Positions 1 to 9,088 are shown, numbered from the stretch's first letter. The stretch is 64,000 bases of DNA from Tannerella forsythia (GCF_001006485.1 NZ_JUET01000035.1:1-64000); one strand, 5' to 3'. The notes: a model not told the origin generated them from the letters alone. Numbers and translations are program-made.

Positions 1-584
1 CCTGCTCGCTGCTCCGTCGGCTCACCGCCCGAGGCCCATGGACGAACGCCGAGGGCGTTCGAGGCGAGATTCCTCACTACGTTCGGAATGACAAACGCGG
101 TTATTTGCGTTGATTCGCGCCCATTTGTGAAATTCGCGTTCGGATACCCCTGCATAACAATTGACAATTAACAATTGAATTACGTCAGGCTTACAGCCCT
201 TCGCCGAGATGCGATGCCTTTTTCCCCAACGCTTCGCATTGGGCTGAATTAATGCGCCCTTTCAGGGCTTTTACAGTGGTCAGTAAACAGATCAACAACT
301 AAACATTTCAACCCCTCAACCCCTCAACGCCCCGAAGGGGTTAGCCCGCACGGGGCACAAGGGCTGAAGGCCTGAATTAAATTCATTCTTATTTCTTCTA
401 TTGCGGAATCCGGGATAAAAAGAAAATTTGATGGCAGTTGGATTCGTAAAAAGATTAGAATGAACGGTTAAAATGATTTTTTGCTCGGACGATTTTGGGG
501 AATCTTCCGATAAGCGAAGGCCGTTTTCTCTTTACGGGATGCGAAAAGCCGGAGAAGTGCGCTCTTTGTTGGGGGGGAGGATAT
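1..584. other. Non-coding stretch with dispersed repeats
   Basis: No convincing gene is seen before ogt. The stretch holds a reverse-orientation copy of a dispersed repeat (about 180-272), short inverted repeats built on TTGACAATTAACAATTG near 160-176, and low-complexity text near 295-330 (AACAACTAAAC, CAACCCCTCAAC) like the octamer arrays further right. Two overlapping frames at 455-770 read through it but show no recognisable protein and overlap the end of ogt. Confidence 0.6.
180..272 (-). repeat. Dispersed intergenic repeat, copy A
   Basis: About 93 bases that recur, reverse-complemented, at 10476-10569 and 13222-13314. Recognisable blocks are AGGCTTACAGCCCT, CCCAACGCTTCGCATTGGG (an inverted repeat) and GCCCTTTCAGGGC (an inverted repeat). 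The three copies differ at scattered bases and in the middle. It is non-coding, looks able to form several hairpins, and encodes no transposase, so it resembles a miniature or REP-type repeat. Confidence 0.75.
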
Positions 585-1079
585 TTAGAGGTAGCGATCT
601 TTTTGCACAACAGTCGACGCTTCGAGTTCCAGCAGTTTCTTTTTGATGTCGAGCCCGCCTCCGTAACCGGTAAGCGTTCCGTCTGCACCGATGACGCGAT
701 GACACGGTGTAACAATCGAAATGGGGTTGCGGTTGTTGGCCATTCCTGTAGCGCGATATCCATGCGGTGATCCGGCAGCTTCGGCTATCTGTTTGTAAGA
801 GCGTGTCTGTCCGTATGGAATTTCACGGAGCGTCGCCCAAACGCGCTTTTGAAAGTCTGTGCCCTGTTCGTCGAGCGGAAGGTCGAAATGTCTGCGTCGC
901 CCTGCAAAATATTCTTTCAATTCCGTTACTGCCTGTTTCAGCAGAGGGGTTTCTTTTTTGCACGCACCGGCAGGCAGAACATGCTCGTTCCTGACGTATT
1001 TGATGGCCGTAATCCCTCGACCGTTTTCAACGATGCGTAACATGCCGACCGGCGATGCGTAATCTGTAAAATAATTCAT
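585..1079 (-). CDS. ogt: Methylated-DNA--[protein]-cysteine S-methyltransferase
   Basis: A 164-residue DNA repair protein that would take the methyl group from O6-methylguanine onto its own cysteine in a one-time reaction. The family's acceptor motif PCHRV is present, with the cysteine at residue 126, preceded by NPISIVT. The winged-helix DNA-binding part (QKRVWATLREIPYGQTRSY) precedes it at about 77-95. The N-terminal domain is short, as in Ogt-type enzymes. It lies last in the minus-strand gene row, 50 bases after the histidine kinase gene, and may be co-transcribed with it; no functional link is evident. Confidence 0.93.
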   Translation of the reverse strand: MNYFTDYASPVGMLRIVENGRGITAIKYVRNEHVLPAGACKKETPLLKQAVTELKEYFAGRRRHFDLPLDEQGTDFQKRVWATLREIPYGQTRSYKQIAEAAGSPHGYRATGMANNRNPISIVTPCHRVIGADGTLTGYGGGLDIKKKLLELEASTVVQKDRYL

Positions 1080-1129
1080 AACGGGTAATTTTGGCGTGTG
1101 CGAAGATACATCAAAAAAAGGGATGAAGT

Positions 1130-2443
1130 TTATGGAAACAGCAATACAAAGGTCGTTCGATGATTGGGGGCGTTCGATTTCAGTGAGATGGAACCTCCCG
1201 AAAGACGCATGATCTGGCGTGCAACGGACAGCCCGATGCCGCTGCCTCCTTCTTTGGTCGTAAAGAATGGCGTGAAAATATGTTCGGCTTCTTCGGGCGG
1301 GATGGCAGGACCGTTATTGCTGATCTCGATCACGATGGATTCATTGCTGTTGCACGAAGCCCGCACCATGATCTGTCCGTCGGGATGGTCGGGGCCGATG
1401 GCCTGTATGGCATTTTTCAGCAGGTTGAGTACGACTTGTCCGATCAGGTCTTCGTCGGCATACAGAATCAGGTCGTCCGGGCGGATATCGGTCTGTATGG
1501 CGATATGGGAAGCATGGTGATGGCTGGCGAGCTGTGTCATCCGTTCGATAAACCTGCCGACATAGAAGAGGGTCGGCTGCGGAGTCGGGATATGTGTAAA
1601 CCGGCGGTACGATTCGACGAAGGAGATCAATCCTTTGCCGGTATCGCTGATCAGTTCGAGGCCGTTGCGGAGCTCTTCCTTCATTTCGTCGTGTCGCGAG
1701 AGGAGCGTGCTGCTGATCGAGGTGATGGGGGTGACGGAGTTCATGATCTCGTGCGTCAATACGCGCGTCAGACGAATCCATGTATCGACTTCCTTATCTT
1801 CCATTTCGCCGTGAATGTCGTTCATCGCGATAAGTTTCACGCGTTCGCCTTTCAAAACGGTTTCAGACACGCGGACAGAGAGGTTGACCGCTCCGCGTTC
1901 GTTACGGAACGAGAGGTGATATTTCTCGCCGGGCTGAAGATCGGTAAAACGTTCGGCAAGTTTCTCATCAATCCGTTCGAGCTGTCTGATGTGAGTAAAT
2001 ACGGGCAGTCCGAGCAGTCGGAGTGACTCGCTGTTTTGTTGGAGTACGAATCCTTTCTCGTTGATGACGACGATCCCTGTGTTGACTGAGTTCATAATCA
2101 TCTCATAATATTTCTCCCGTTCTTTCGCGTCGGCTTTTGCCTGCAGGAGAATCTGGAGGATACGGTTCAGCGACTCGTTGATGATGCGCTCTTCGGTAGC
2201 ATGCCGTGCTGTAGCGTAATGAAAAGCGTAATCGTTGTTATCCACGGCGTCGAACATAAAGGAGACCTTGCGGAGGTTGCGACGATAGAGCCGTACGCTC
2301 CATCCGAAGGCAAAAGCGACGGACAGCAGGCTTGCGGTAGCGGCGATCCAGCGATGCTGCATCACGAATACCGTGCTTGCGGCAACGAGTGCTGCAAGAA
2401 CAATCAGTCGAAACGTCAGGCTGTTGTACAATCGCTTGTCCAT
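1130..2443 (-). CDS. NtrB-type sensor histidine kinase
   Basis: A 437-residue membrane sensor kinase. Two N-terminal hydrophobic segments (about 11-25 and 33-50) leave little periplasmic domain. A PAS-like region (about 110-215) follows, then the phosphoacceptor motif LTHEIMNS with His231, an N-box (NLLKNAIQAI) and a G-box (GGSGIGLSVARQIM). It lies 5 bases downstream of the sigma54 activator gene, so the two form a cognate pair. From the operator and sigma54 promoter upstream of tolC, the likely target is the divergent export operon. The signal is unknown; envelope stress or an exported substrate would fit, which is inference. Confidence 0.92.
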   Translation of the reverse strand: MDKRLYNSLTFRLIVLAALVAASTVFVMQHRWIAATASLLSVAFAFGWSVRLYRRNLRKVSFMFDAVDNNDYAFHYATARHATEERIINESLNRILQILLQAKADAKEREKYYEMIMNSVNTGIVVINEKGFVLQQNSESLRLLGLPVFTHIRQLERIDEKLAERFTDLQPGEKYHLSFRNERGAVNLSVRVSETVLKGERVKLIAMNDIHGEMEDKEVDTWIRLTRVLTHEIMNSVTPITSISSTLLSRHDEMKEELRNGLELISDTGKGLISFVESYRRFTHIPTPQPTLFYVGRFIERMTQLASHHHASHIAIQTDIRPDDLILYADEDLIGQVVLNLLKNAIQAIGPDHPDGQIMVRASCNSNESIVIEISNNGPAIPPEEAEHIFTPFFTTKEGGSGIGLSVARQIMRLSGGSISLKSNAPNHRTTFVLLFP

Positions 2444-2448
2444 CGAGG

Positions 2449-3807
2449 TCAGAGTCCGTAACGTTTGATTTTATTGTAGAGCGTCTGTCGCGAGATGCCG
2501 AGTTCGGAAGCCACGAGCGAGAGATTGCCGCGGTGCTTATCCATCGTGCGGCGAATCATGCGGCACTCCATCTCTTCGAGTGTGGTCGCATCGTTCGGCG
2601 GAGATTCGGACGGAGGGGCGGCGGACGGAAAATCGAAATCCTCCGCATCGAGCATCTTTCCGTCGCTGATGATAACGGCTTTCTCGATGGCATGTTCAAG
2701 TTCGCGGATATTGCCGTACCAGGGTTGCGCCTTCAGTTTGTCGCACGCGGCAGGCGTGAGGATCAGTTCCGGCTTGCCGTACAACTGTGCTTGTTTACGG
2801 AGAAGGATATGTGCCAGCGGCGCGATGTCGTCCGTCCGTTCGCGCAGCGGCGGGATATGCAGGTGAATGGTGTTGATGCGATAGAGCAGGTCTTCCCGGA
2901 AAAGTTCTTTCCTGACCATGGTGTCGAGGTCGCGGTTCGTGGCGCACAGGAGGCGGATATTGACCGGTATGGGCGTATTGCTCCCGACGCGCACGATGCT
3001 GCGCTGTTGCAGGGCTGTGAGCAGCTTGGCCTGCAAATGATAGGAGAGGTTGCCGATCTCGTCGAGAAAGAGCGTGCCGTTATCGGCTGCTTCAAACTTG
3101 CCGGGACGGTCGGAATGAGCGCCGGTGAATGCGCCTTTGACATGGCCGAAAAGCTCGCTTTCAAAGAGTGTTTCGGTAACGGCGCCCATATCGACGGCCA
3201 CCATCGGATGACGATTACGTGCCGACAGCCGGTGAATCTCGCGTGCAATCATTTCTTTTCCCGTGCCGTTCTCGCCCGTGATCAGAATATTGGCATCGGT
3301 ATACGCCACTTTTTCCGTGAGCATGCGCAGTTGCTGCATCGCTTCGCAGTCGCCCCAAAACATGCGGCTTGTCTCGGCGGTGGAGGTGGCCGCCTGCCGT
3401 TTGTCTTGCAGCGTGCGGGCCCGGAGAGCCGTCTGCAAGGCTTCGGTCAGTTTGTCGTTGTCCCAGGGTTTGACAACGAAGTCCGAGGCGCCTTCTTTGA
3501 TGCCTCGCACGGCCAGTTCGATATCGGCATAGGCCGTGAAGAGTACCACTTGTACCGAGGGGTCGATCTTCTTGATCCGGGAGAGCCAGAAAAGACCTTC
3601 ATTCCCGCTGTTGATCCCTGCACTGAAGTTCATATCGAGCAATACCACATCCACCGGTTCGTCGTGCAGAATCGTTCGGATGCGGTCGGGCGCGGAGGTT
3701 GTGATTACCCGGGCAAACTGTGGTCGCAGCAGCAATTCCACGGCCGCAAGGATGCCCTTGTTGTCGTCGACCACGAGAATGGTACCTTGTCGTTTCGTCT
3801 TGTTCAT
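2449..3807 (-). CDS. Sigma54-dependent NtrC-family response regulator
   Basis: A 452-residue activator with the three classic domains. The receiver has the phosphorylation site Asp58 (VVLLDMNF). The AAA+ domain has Walker A GENGTGKE, the sigma54-contacting GAFTGA loop at residues 225-230 and Walker B LFLDEIG. A Fis-type helix-turn-helix lies at the C-terminus (VASELGISRQTLYNK). The intact GAFTGA loop means it should activate sigma54 polymerase. It overlaps the end of the Schlafen-like gene by 4 bases and is followed at once by the kinase gene. Likely binding sites are the two dyads at 7464-7500. Confidence 0.95.
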   Translation of the reverse strand: MNKTKRQGTILVVDDNKGILAAVELLLRPQFARVITTSAPDRIRTILHDEPVDVVLLDMNFSAGINSGNEGLFWLSRIKKIDPSVQVVLFTAYADIELAVRGIKEGASDFVVKPWDNDKLTEALQTALRARTLQDKRQAATSTAETSRMFWGDCEAMQQLRMLTEKVAYTDANILITGENGTGKEMIAREIHRLSARNRHPMVAVDMGAVTETLFESELFGHVKGAFTGAHSDRPGKFEAADNGTLFLDEIGNLSYHLQAKLLTALQQRSIVRVGSNTPIPVNIRLLCATNRDLDTMVRKELFREDLLYRINTIHLHIPPLRERTDDIAPLAHILLRKQAQLYGKPELILTPAACDKLKAQPWYGNIRELEHAIEKAVIISDGKMLDAEDFDFPSAAPPSESPPNDATTLEEMECRMIRRTMDKHRGNLSLVASELGISRQTLYNKIKRYGL

Positions 3808-6800
3808 GCGTTTTCTTTGAAAGTCGATTTGCCGCTTAAAAGATTATTTAAATAGTAGATTTCTTTGATCGCTGAGATGGAAGAAACGGGAGTACCTAAG
3901 GTGGTAGACAGCTCACTGTGTATCTTTTCAACCTCTTGTGCCTGTTCTTTATTCAACACCTCCGTTTGGATAATTTTCCCAAAGGGGATTGTATAGAGAG
4001 GAGTACCCTTGAGGGATAAATCAGTATTGATTTTGATGTTTTTTTGTGAAAGAACACGAATGTATTCGTTTCCTTTGTAGGCGATCTTCACAAAAATCGA
4101 ATCATCGGGTTTGGCAAAGGAGGTAAAAAATAAAGATGACTTATCGAACAGTGCGTTTGTATATTCGTAATTTTGTTTTTTTGACATTAAGGTAGATACT
4201 GCAATACGGTTGACAAAGCCGTTTTCATAGATATACAGCAAGTATCCGGATAGATATTCGTCGTATAACGGCAATGCGATTCGTGTGTTATGTTGGTAGG
4301 GGAATTCTTTGGAGAGCATGAATTTTCCTGATTCGAGGATGGAGAAAAATGCAATGGCCTCTTGTTCTTTATTCGTTTTTAAAACGGAAGTGTAAATGGG
4401 AGGAACCTCTGTTTGAGGTAAAGGATGCGCCGATTCGACAGGTAGTTTATAGGTCGGTATGTTTACCGGAAAGATATTATCTGCTTGATCGGCAGAAGTA
4501 TTTTCCAATTCTTTGAAAGGTGTTTCTGTATTTTTTTTCGACAGGATAAGCGCACTTCGGCGTTCTTTCAACAGTCGGATTTCCGGCGTATCCAACGGCC
4601 GGGTGGAGTTACCTTGCCGTTGCCATACGATGCCTTTGTAGGAGACTGCCTGATGGTACGAAGGTACGGATACGGCACAAACCGTTTTTTCGTTGAATGA
4701 ATGAAAGTCGATTAAAATCAGACTGTTTATATCTTTTCCTAAGTCTTTTACAATGTATTTTCGTATCAGCAGTTGATATTTGTCTTCATTACAACGTAAG
4801 TAGTTTAAATCCGTTTCGATGCCGCGCGGATAACCGATATCATTTACGCCGATATACAAGATACCGCCATCGGCATTCAGAAAGCCGCAAATCGTTGTAA
4901 GGATATGTTCCATCTGCTTATCGATATCCGCTTCGTGATTACTTTCGGGTGGGTAGACGATTGTCGATTTGAACTCTTTGGTATTCCCTTCTCGTCCGAA
5001 ATTGATATTTTCTGTTTGGGGAGCAGGGGCTTTTCCCTCTTCGATAGCAAGCAGAGCCAAGATTTTTGCATTGACGGATTTAGCGATGTCCGGAAAAGCC
5101 GTGCGGGCAAAGTGTTGTATGAGAAGCAGGCGAGCCAAGTCGGAGATTTGTTTTTCGTTGGAAAGGATTTGTGTTTGCAAGGTCGCAACACAATCGATGG
5201 AATCGTTCTTTGCCGAGAGCATGGAAAGAATACGCAAGGGCTTGGACAGTCGCGGATATTGTTGTACGGCTGCGTCATCGATGATAGCGTCGTCCATTGT
5301 TTTTTTATGCAGGAATTTGTGCAACTCTTTCAAATACAGAATACGATAGGTATAATAAGATTCAAGGGACGAGGAGTTTACGATTTTTGCCAAAAGCCGA
5401 GTCGTGTTGAACAGATTGAAACGTAGAATATGGTCTTGGGTCGATTCGGCATGAAGGTCGATGATGTAAATCAGTTGGCGTACATAGTCGCTCTCCAGAT
5501 AAAAATTGTTTATGCTATTGTCCATCTTGCTTTCGTCGGCATCATAATCTTCTGTTCTCTCATCGATATAGTAACTTATTAGATCGGCTACGGCTTTCGA
5601 GGTGTCTATCGTAACATCTTCCGGTGCCGCTTCTTCAATTTCCGCCTTAACGTAACCGTTTTTGTATACACTCGTTAGCCTCAGCATATAAATATCGTCA
5701 ATCTCAAGTTCCGAAGAAGTATCGGGAGACGGAAGCGTATAGAGCGGATATCCTTTTTCACTGACCCATATATCCAGATTTTCTTTTTGGGCAAGCAGCT
5801 TGGCATATGTGTAATCGTCTTTATGAAACCGGGCACTGATGGAAAAACCGATTTCTTCTAAGATGGAAAAAGAAAGCCGGTTATCCGACGTTTCGAGTAC
5901 ATGTGCAGTTACGAGATCACCGACTACGAAAATATCGGATAATGTATTGAGCTTGATACGTGAAACCTGGCTGGCATGCAGGACGCCATACCCCTCATAC
6001 CGATCATCTTCGATGCTGGCGAAAGCAAGCAGCGGGTAAGCCGGATTCATTTTGGTGATTCTGACTTTTAGCGAGGTGCCTGCAGGGGGTGTTTCTTTCA
6101 TATGATGCTGTTCGAAGACCGGTTTCGCTTTAAAATCATCGAACGCAGTATTCCAGGCTTTGTACAGCAGATGGATATCCGTACAGGAATTCAGATCGGT
6201 AGGGGAGGGGTGGAACGTATTTATTTTAATCGTATCCTCCCATAAAGAAAGTAATTTATGATTCCGTTTTCGGATAAGAGGATTCGGATGGGGAGACAGG
6301 GTAATCCGCTGGTCGGATAAGTTAATGACACCGTTTCCTTCGAAAGAAAATGAGTTTTTGTTTTCAAGTATATCTTCAATGAAATATGAGATTTTATCGA
6401 CGAACAGCGGAAATGAAAAAAGAATCAATTCCTCCCATGTATATTCCGGGGGACGACTGTTCCGTTTTAAAAAAGTACTTAGCATAAGATTTTTCAGGGC
6501 TGGTGTACGGCGTTCGTCTAATAGGTATAAATAGCGGTAAAACATCAACCGGTGTACGATATTGATCTCGCTGTCTGCTGCTCTGCTAATCAAAAATTCG
6601 GCACCGGCAATTTGGATCAAGCTCTCTGCTTTTTGCCGAATTTCTGCCGTGATTTCTCCTGTGAGTAATATCGTATCTATCCGGTCACATTCTTTTTTTA
6701 TCAACGATTCGAGGTTGTTTATCCAAAAACTATAGGAAAAAAGAGAAGATGCGTATTCGATAAAAAATCTGAATAAACGAAGATAGGCGATCGTCCTGCC

Positions 6801-7325
6801 CGTAAGCGCTTGCGGATCGTACAGGAATAAATACATGAGTATGTTTATTTTTTTCTCCAGATTATAAATATGAATGTCCGGTATCTCCGTTTTAGCGGAC
6901 AAGTCGGAAATAAACAAACTGACTTTGTTTTCTTGAATGATGGACAACGCTTCCTGATGTGCGTAAGCTTTGTGCAACATCTGTTCGGCACGGAAAAGGA
7001 TGGAAGAATGTTTGTTTTCCGGATAAAGGTTTAAAAAGCGTCTGTTTTCCAGAAGATGTTCTTCGATACGAATATAAAGACTCAGTATGGTTTGCGTTCT
7101 ATCGGTATCTTCCCGACATTTTTCGTAAAGACGGTCCAATGCTTTTAAGAAAGCGAATATCCAAAAAGGCGAACCCGTTTTCAACAAAGACATAAAATCG
7201 GAATCCGAGGATTTATAGACAGCCTTTTTCGACAGTTCTTCAAAGAGGGCTACTTGTTCTTCTGTCGCGTTGATCATTCGCATAAATGCCCTTCCATTCG
7301 TATAGTCCTCATATAGAATATCCAT
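3804..7325 (-). CDS. Large Schlafen-type (AlbA_2) protein with S1-like domain
   Basis: A 1173-residue soluble protein. The recognisable part is a Schlafen/AlbA_2 nucleic-acid or nucleotide-binding domain at about 774-912, with the motif NTKEFKSTI, then LNADGGILYIGVND and a C-terminal WQRQGNSTRPL segment. At about 410-490 there is an S1/OB-like stretch (GVLHASQV, then VGDLVTAHVL), and a second OB-like stretch seems to follow. The first 400 residues are helical and unrecognised. The gene ends in a 4-base overlap with the sigma54 activator, so it is translationally coupled to the regulator of the export operon. Schlafen proteins act in nucleic-acid processing or defence; here the role is unknown. 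Confidence 0.7.
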   Translation of the reverse strand: MDILYEDYTNGRAFMRMINATEEQVALFEELSKKAVYKSSDSDFMSLLKTGSPFWIFAFLKALDRLYEKCREDTDRTQTILSLYIRIEEHLLENRRFLNLYPENKHSSILFRAEQMLHKAYAHQEALSIIQENKVSLFISDLSAKTEIPDIHIYNLEKKINILMYLFLYDPQALTGRTIAYLRLFRFFIEYASSLFSYSFWINNLESLIKKECDRIDTILLTGEITAEIRQKAESLIQIAGAEFLISRAADSEINIVHRLMFYRYLYLLDERRTPALKNLMLSTFLKRNSRPPEYTWEELILFSFPLFVDKISYFIEDILENKNSFSFEGNGVINLSDQRITLSPHPNPLIRKRNHKLLSLWEDTIKINTFHPSPTDLNSCTDIHLLYKAWNTAFDDFKAKPVFEQHHMKETPPAGTSLKVRITKMNPAYPLLAFASIEDDRYEGYGVLHASQVSRIKLNTLSDIFVVGDLVTAHVLETSDNRLSFSILEEIGFSISARFHKDDYTYAKLLAQKENLDIWVSEKGYPLYTLPSPDTSSELEIDDIYMLRLTSVYKNGYVKAEIEEAAPEDVTIDTSKAVADLISYYIDERTEDYDADESKMDNSINNFYLESDYVRQLIYIIDLHAESTQDHILRFNLFNTTRLLAKIVNSSSLESYYTYRILYLKELHKFLHKKTMDDAIIDDAAVQQYPRLSKPLRILSMLSAKNDSIDCVATLQTQILSNEKQISDLARLLLIQHFARTAFPDIAKSVNAKILALLAIEEGKAPAPQTENINFGREGNTKEFKSTIVYPPESNHEADIDKQMEHILTTICGFLNADGGILYIGVNDIGYPRGIETDLNYLRCNEDKYQLLIRKYIVKDLGKDINSLILIDFHSFNEKTVCAVSVPSYHQAVSYKGIVWQRQGNSTRPLDTPEIRLLKERRSALILSKKNTETPFKELENTSADQADNIFPVNIPTYKLPVESAHPLPQTEVPPIYTSVLKTNKEQEAIAFFSILESGKFMLSKEFPYQHNTRIALPLYDEYLSGYLLYIYENGFVNRIAVSTLMSKKQNYEYTNALFDKSSLFFTSFAKPDDSIFVKIAYKGNEYIRVLSQKNIKINTDLSLKGTPLYTIPFGKIIQTEVLNKEQAQEVEKIHSELSTTLGTPVSSISAIKEIYYLNNLLSGKSTFKENA

Positions 7326-7401
7326 ATTGTATAAAATAAAATTAATGATAATATAGAAATATAATACATATATAATAATAACGCATATACATAATGCTTC
7401 G

Positions 7402-7409
7402 CAAAGTTA
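7402..7409 (-). promoter_or_regulatory. Putative -7 box for the Schlafen-regulator-kinase operon
   Basis: On the minus strand the bases read TAACTTTG, matching the Bacteroidetes -7 consensus TAnnTTTG. It is 77 bases upstream of the Schlafen-like start. No clear TTTG -33 box is seen at 19-21 bases, so strength is uncertain. Confidence 0.45.
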
Positions 7410-7463
7410 GGAAAAAAAATGAACTGTCTGGGGCATGTCTTTTATTGTTGGCTCGTCTGTTTA

Positions 7464-7500
7464 TGTCCAAAAATTGGACACAGACGTCCAATTTTTGGAC
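7464..7500. promoter_or_regulatory. Paired dyad operator (likely NtrC-type enhancer sites)
   Basis: Two inverted repeats: TGTCCAAAAATTGGACA at 7464-7480 (7-bp arms, 3-bp centre) and GTCCAATTTTTGGAC at 7486-7500 (6-bp arms, 3-bp centre). Their centres are 21 bp apart, two DNA turns, so bound dimers would sit on one face. They lie about 65-85 bp upstream of the -24 element. This is the usual arrangement of enhancer sites for a sigma54 activator, and such an activator is encoded next door. Confidence 0.75.
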
Positions 7501-7556
7501 ACAGGCTGTTCTTGAATGATTTTATAAATTTTTTGATGTTAGTGATTTGAGTGTTT

Positions 7557-7572
7557 TGGCATGGTTTTGGCA
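7557..7572 (+). promoter_or_regulatory. Sigma54 (RpoN) -24/-12 promoter of the tolC operon
   Basis: TGGCATGGTTTTGGCA matches the sigma54 consensus TGGCACGnnnnTTGCA with the invariant GG (7558-7559) and GC (7570-7571) exactly 12 bases apart. Transcription should start near 7583, about 17 bases before the tolC ATG. The adjacent dyads and the GAFTGA-bearing activator support it. Confidence 0.8.
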
Positions 7573-7599
7573 TCTTATATATCGTGAACTAATTTTGAA

Positions 7600-8946
7600 A
7601 TGATGAGGAAGATTTTTTGGAATATGTTTTTAAGTATCGCGATTACGTCGGGCGGGATAGCTCAGGAACGATACTGGACGATGGACGACTGCATGCGCTA
7701 TGCGGTGGAAAATAGTCCGAAGGTGCGACAGAAGCAGCATTTGAACGACTCGTACAGGGCGGCGCACCATTCGGCGGTAGCGAGCTTCTTCCCGTCGATC
7801 GGTGCAAATGTAGGCGGGCAGTTCAGCTTCGGACGGTCTATCGACCCGAAAACGAATACGTATAACAACATCTCGACGTTTAATAATTCCTACGGAATCA
7901 GCGCTTCTCTGCCTCTCTTTGACGGCGGACAGCTGATCAACAACCGGAAGATGACGCATATCCGCCGTTTGTACGGTCTTCAGGAAGAACAACGTGCCAA
8001 AGACGATGTGGCGCTGGCCGTGATGGAGGCGTTTATCAACATGATCTACTATCGGGGGACGGTGAAACTGGCTTCCGACAAGTTGAATGAAAGCAGGCAT
8101 ACCCTCTACAAAACACGCCGGATGGAAGAGTTGGGCATGAAGGGCAAAGCCGATGTGGCGCAGTTCGAGGCTCAGGTAGCGGCCGACGATTATAACCTGA
8201 CCCGCCAACAAAACCTCTACGCGTCGGCCTTCTTGAAACTCCGGGAGAACATGAATTACGGCGGGGCCGACTCGTTACGCATCGATACGGCCGTCTACGT
8301 GCCCGAAACGCTCTCCTTCCCCGAGTCGGTCAGCGATATTTACGCGTATGCCGGCACGCATAACCCCGTCGCACTCTCGGCCCAATACCAATCCAAGGCC
8401 GCCCGCTACGAATACCGCATGGCCAAAGGAGCCATGTTCCCTCGACTGTCGTTCGAAGCCGGCGTATCAACCAACTATTTCAAAAATCTGTCGAGCGGAG
8501 AAACCGTTTCGTTCGGAAAGCAGTTTTTCGACAATAACCGCGGCGAATACCTTGCCATGGTGCTCCGTATCCCCTTGTTCGACGGACTGAGACGATATAG
8601 CGAAGCGCGTCGTGCGCGTAACGCCATGCGGATTGCCAACGAACAGCGCGATGAAGTGATGCGACAGTTACAGACAGCTGTCGAACAGGCCGTTTTAGAC
8701 CGAGACGGATTTGCAAAAGAAACCGTACAGATGGAAAAAAAAGTAGAAGCAGACGAAATCTCCTATCATCTTACCCTGCGCAAATACGAAGAAGGCCTGA
8801 TGAGTCCGATCGATCTGCAAACGGCAGCCAATACACTGATCGAGGCGCGTGCCAACCTGTTGCAGAAACGATTGTCGTATATGCTTAAAAGCAGATTGGT
8901 GGCATATTATAAAGGAGAAGGAATTATCGGGAAATCCGAAGAATAA
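7600..8946 (+). CDS. TolC-family outer membrane efflux protein
   Basis: A 448-residue outer-membrane channel subunit of a tripartite exporter. The N-terminus is a signal peptide (hydrophobic run, likely cut after AQE or nearby), then two similar TolC halves rich in long helices, with the typical entry YWTMDDCMRYAVENSPKVRQ and the second-half repeat VALSAQYQSKAARYEYRMAKGA. Two ATG codons stand in tandem at 7600 and 7603; either could be used. It is first in the operon with hlyD, three FtsX-type permeases and a LolD-type ATPase, and sits directly behind the sigma54 promoter. Confidence 0.92.
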   Translation: MMRKIFWNMFLSIAITSGGIAQERYWTMDDCMRYAVENSPKVRQKQHLNDSYRAAHHSAVASFFPSIGANVGGQFSFGRSIDPKTNTYNNISTFNNSYGISASLPLFDGGQLINNRKMTHIRRLYGLQEEQRAKDDVALAVMEAFINMIYYRGTVKLASDKLNESRHTLYKTRRMEELGMKGKADVAQFEAQVAADDYNLTRQQNLYASAFLKLRENMNYGGADSLRIDTAVYVPETLSFPESVSDIYAYAGTHNPVALSAQYQSKAARYEYRMAKGAMFPRLSFEAGVSTNYFKNLSSGETVSFGKQFFDNNRGEYLAMVLRIPLFDGLRRYSEARRARNAMRIANEQRDEVMRQLQTAVEQAVLDRDGFAKETVQMEKKVEADEISYHLTLRKYEEGLMSPIDLQTAANTLIEARANLLQKRLSYMLKSRLVAYYKGEGIIGKSEE

Positions 8947-8968
8947 TCACGGCATGTCAAAAGGGTAA

Positions 8969-9072
8969 AATGCAATGCCGGAAAGGTAAATGCAATGTCA
9001 GATCGAAAAAATATATCGTCAGAACGGAAAAATGCGACGTCAGAAGAGAAAAATATACTGTCAGGCTTATAT
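8969..9072 (+). repeat. Five degenerate 21-bp direct repeats between tolC and hlyD
   Basis: Units start near 8969, 8989, 9010, 9031 and 9052, each of the form AATRYRAYGTCAG followed by about eight A-rich bases (the first unit is 20 bases and has GCCGG in place of GTCAG). The period equals two helical turns and also seven codons. In one frame it encodes heptad-like peptide repeats (see the mini-ORF entry). Confidence 0.65.
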
Positions 9073-9088
9073 TTATAACATGGAATAG
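8990..9088 (+). CDS. Possible 32-residue mini-protein with heptad repeats
   Basis: An ATG at 8990 opens a 32-codon frame ending at TAG 9086-9088, 19 bases before hlyD. The peptide is basic and shows three seven-residue units of pattern xxxQxxK (MQCQIEK, IYRQNGK, MRRQKRK) followed by a diverged end. No family is recognised. It may be only the chance translation of a 21-bp tandem repeat, or a leader peptide for hlyD. Low confidence that it is a gene. Confidence 0.2.
   Translation: MQCQIEKIYRQNGKMRRQKRKIYCQAYIYNME

Noticed and set aside
495-770. A 91-codon plus-strand frame overlapping the end of ogt
   Set aside because: It overlaps ogt antisense for most of its length and contains no recognisable family.
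1280-2026. A 248-codon plus-strand frame opposite the histidine kinase gene
   Set aside because: Antisense shadow of a well supported kinase; no promoter and no family features.
2377-3855. A 492-codon plus-strand frame opposite the response regulator gene
   Set aside because: It lies wholly antisense to a gene with intact NtrC motifs and has no recognisable domain; it is a codon-bias shadow.
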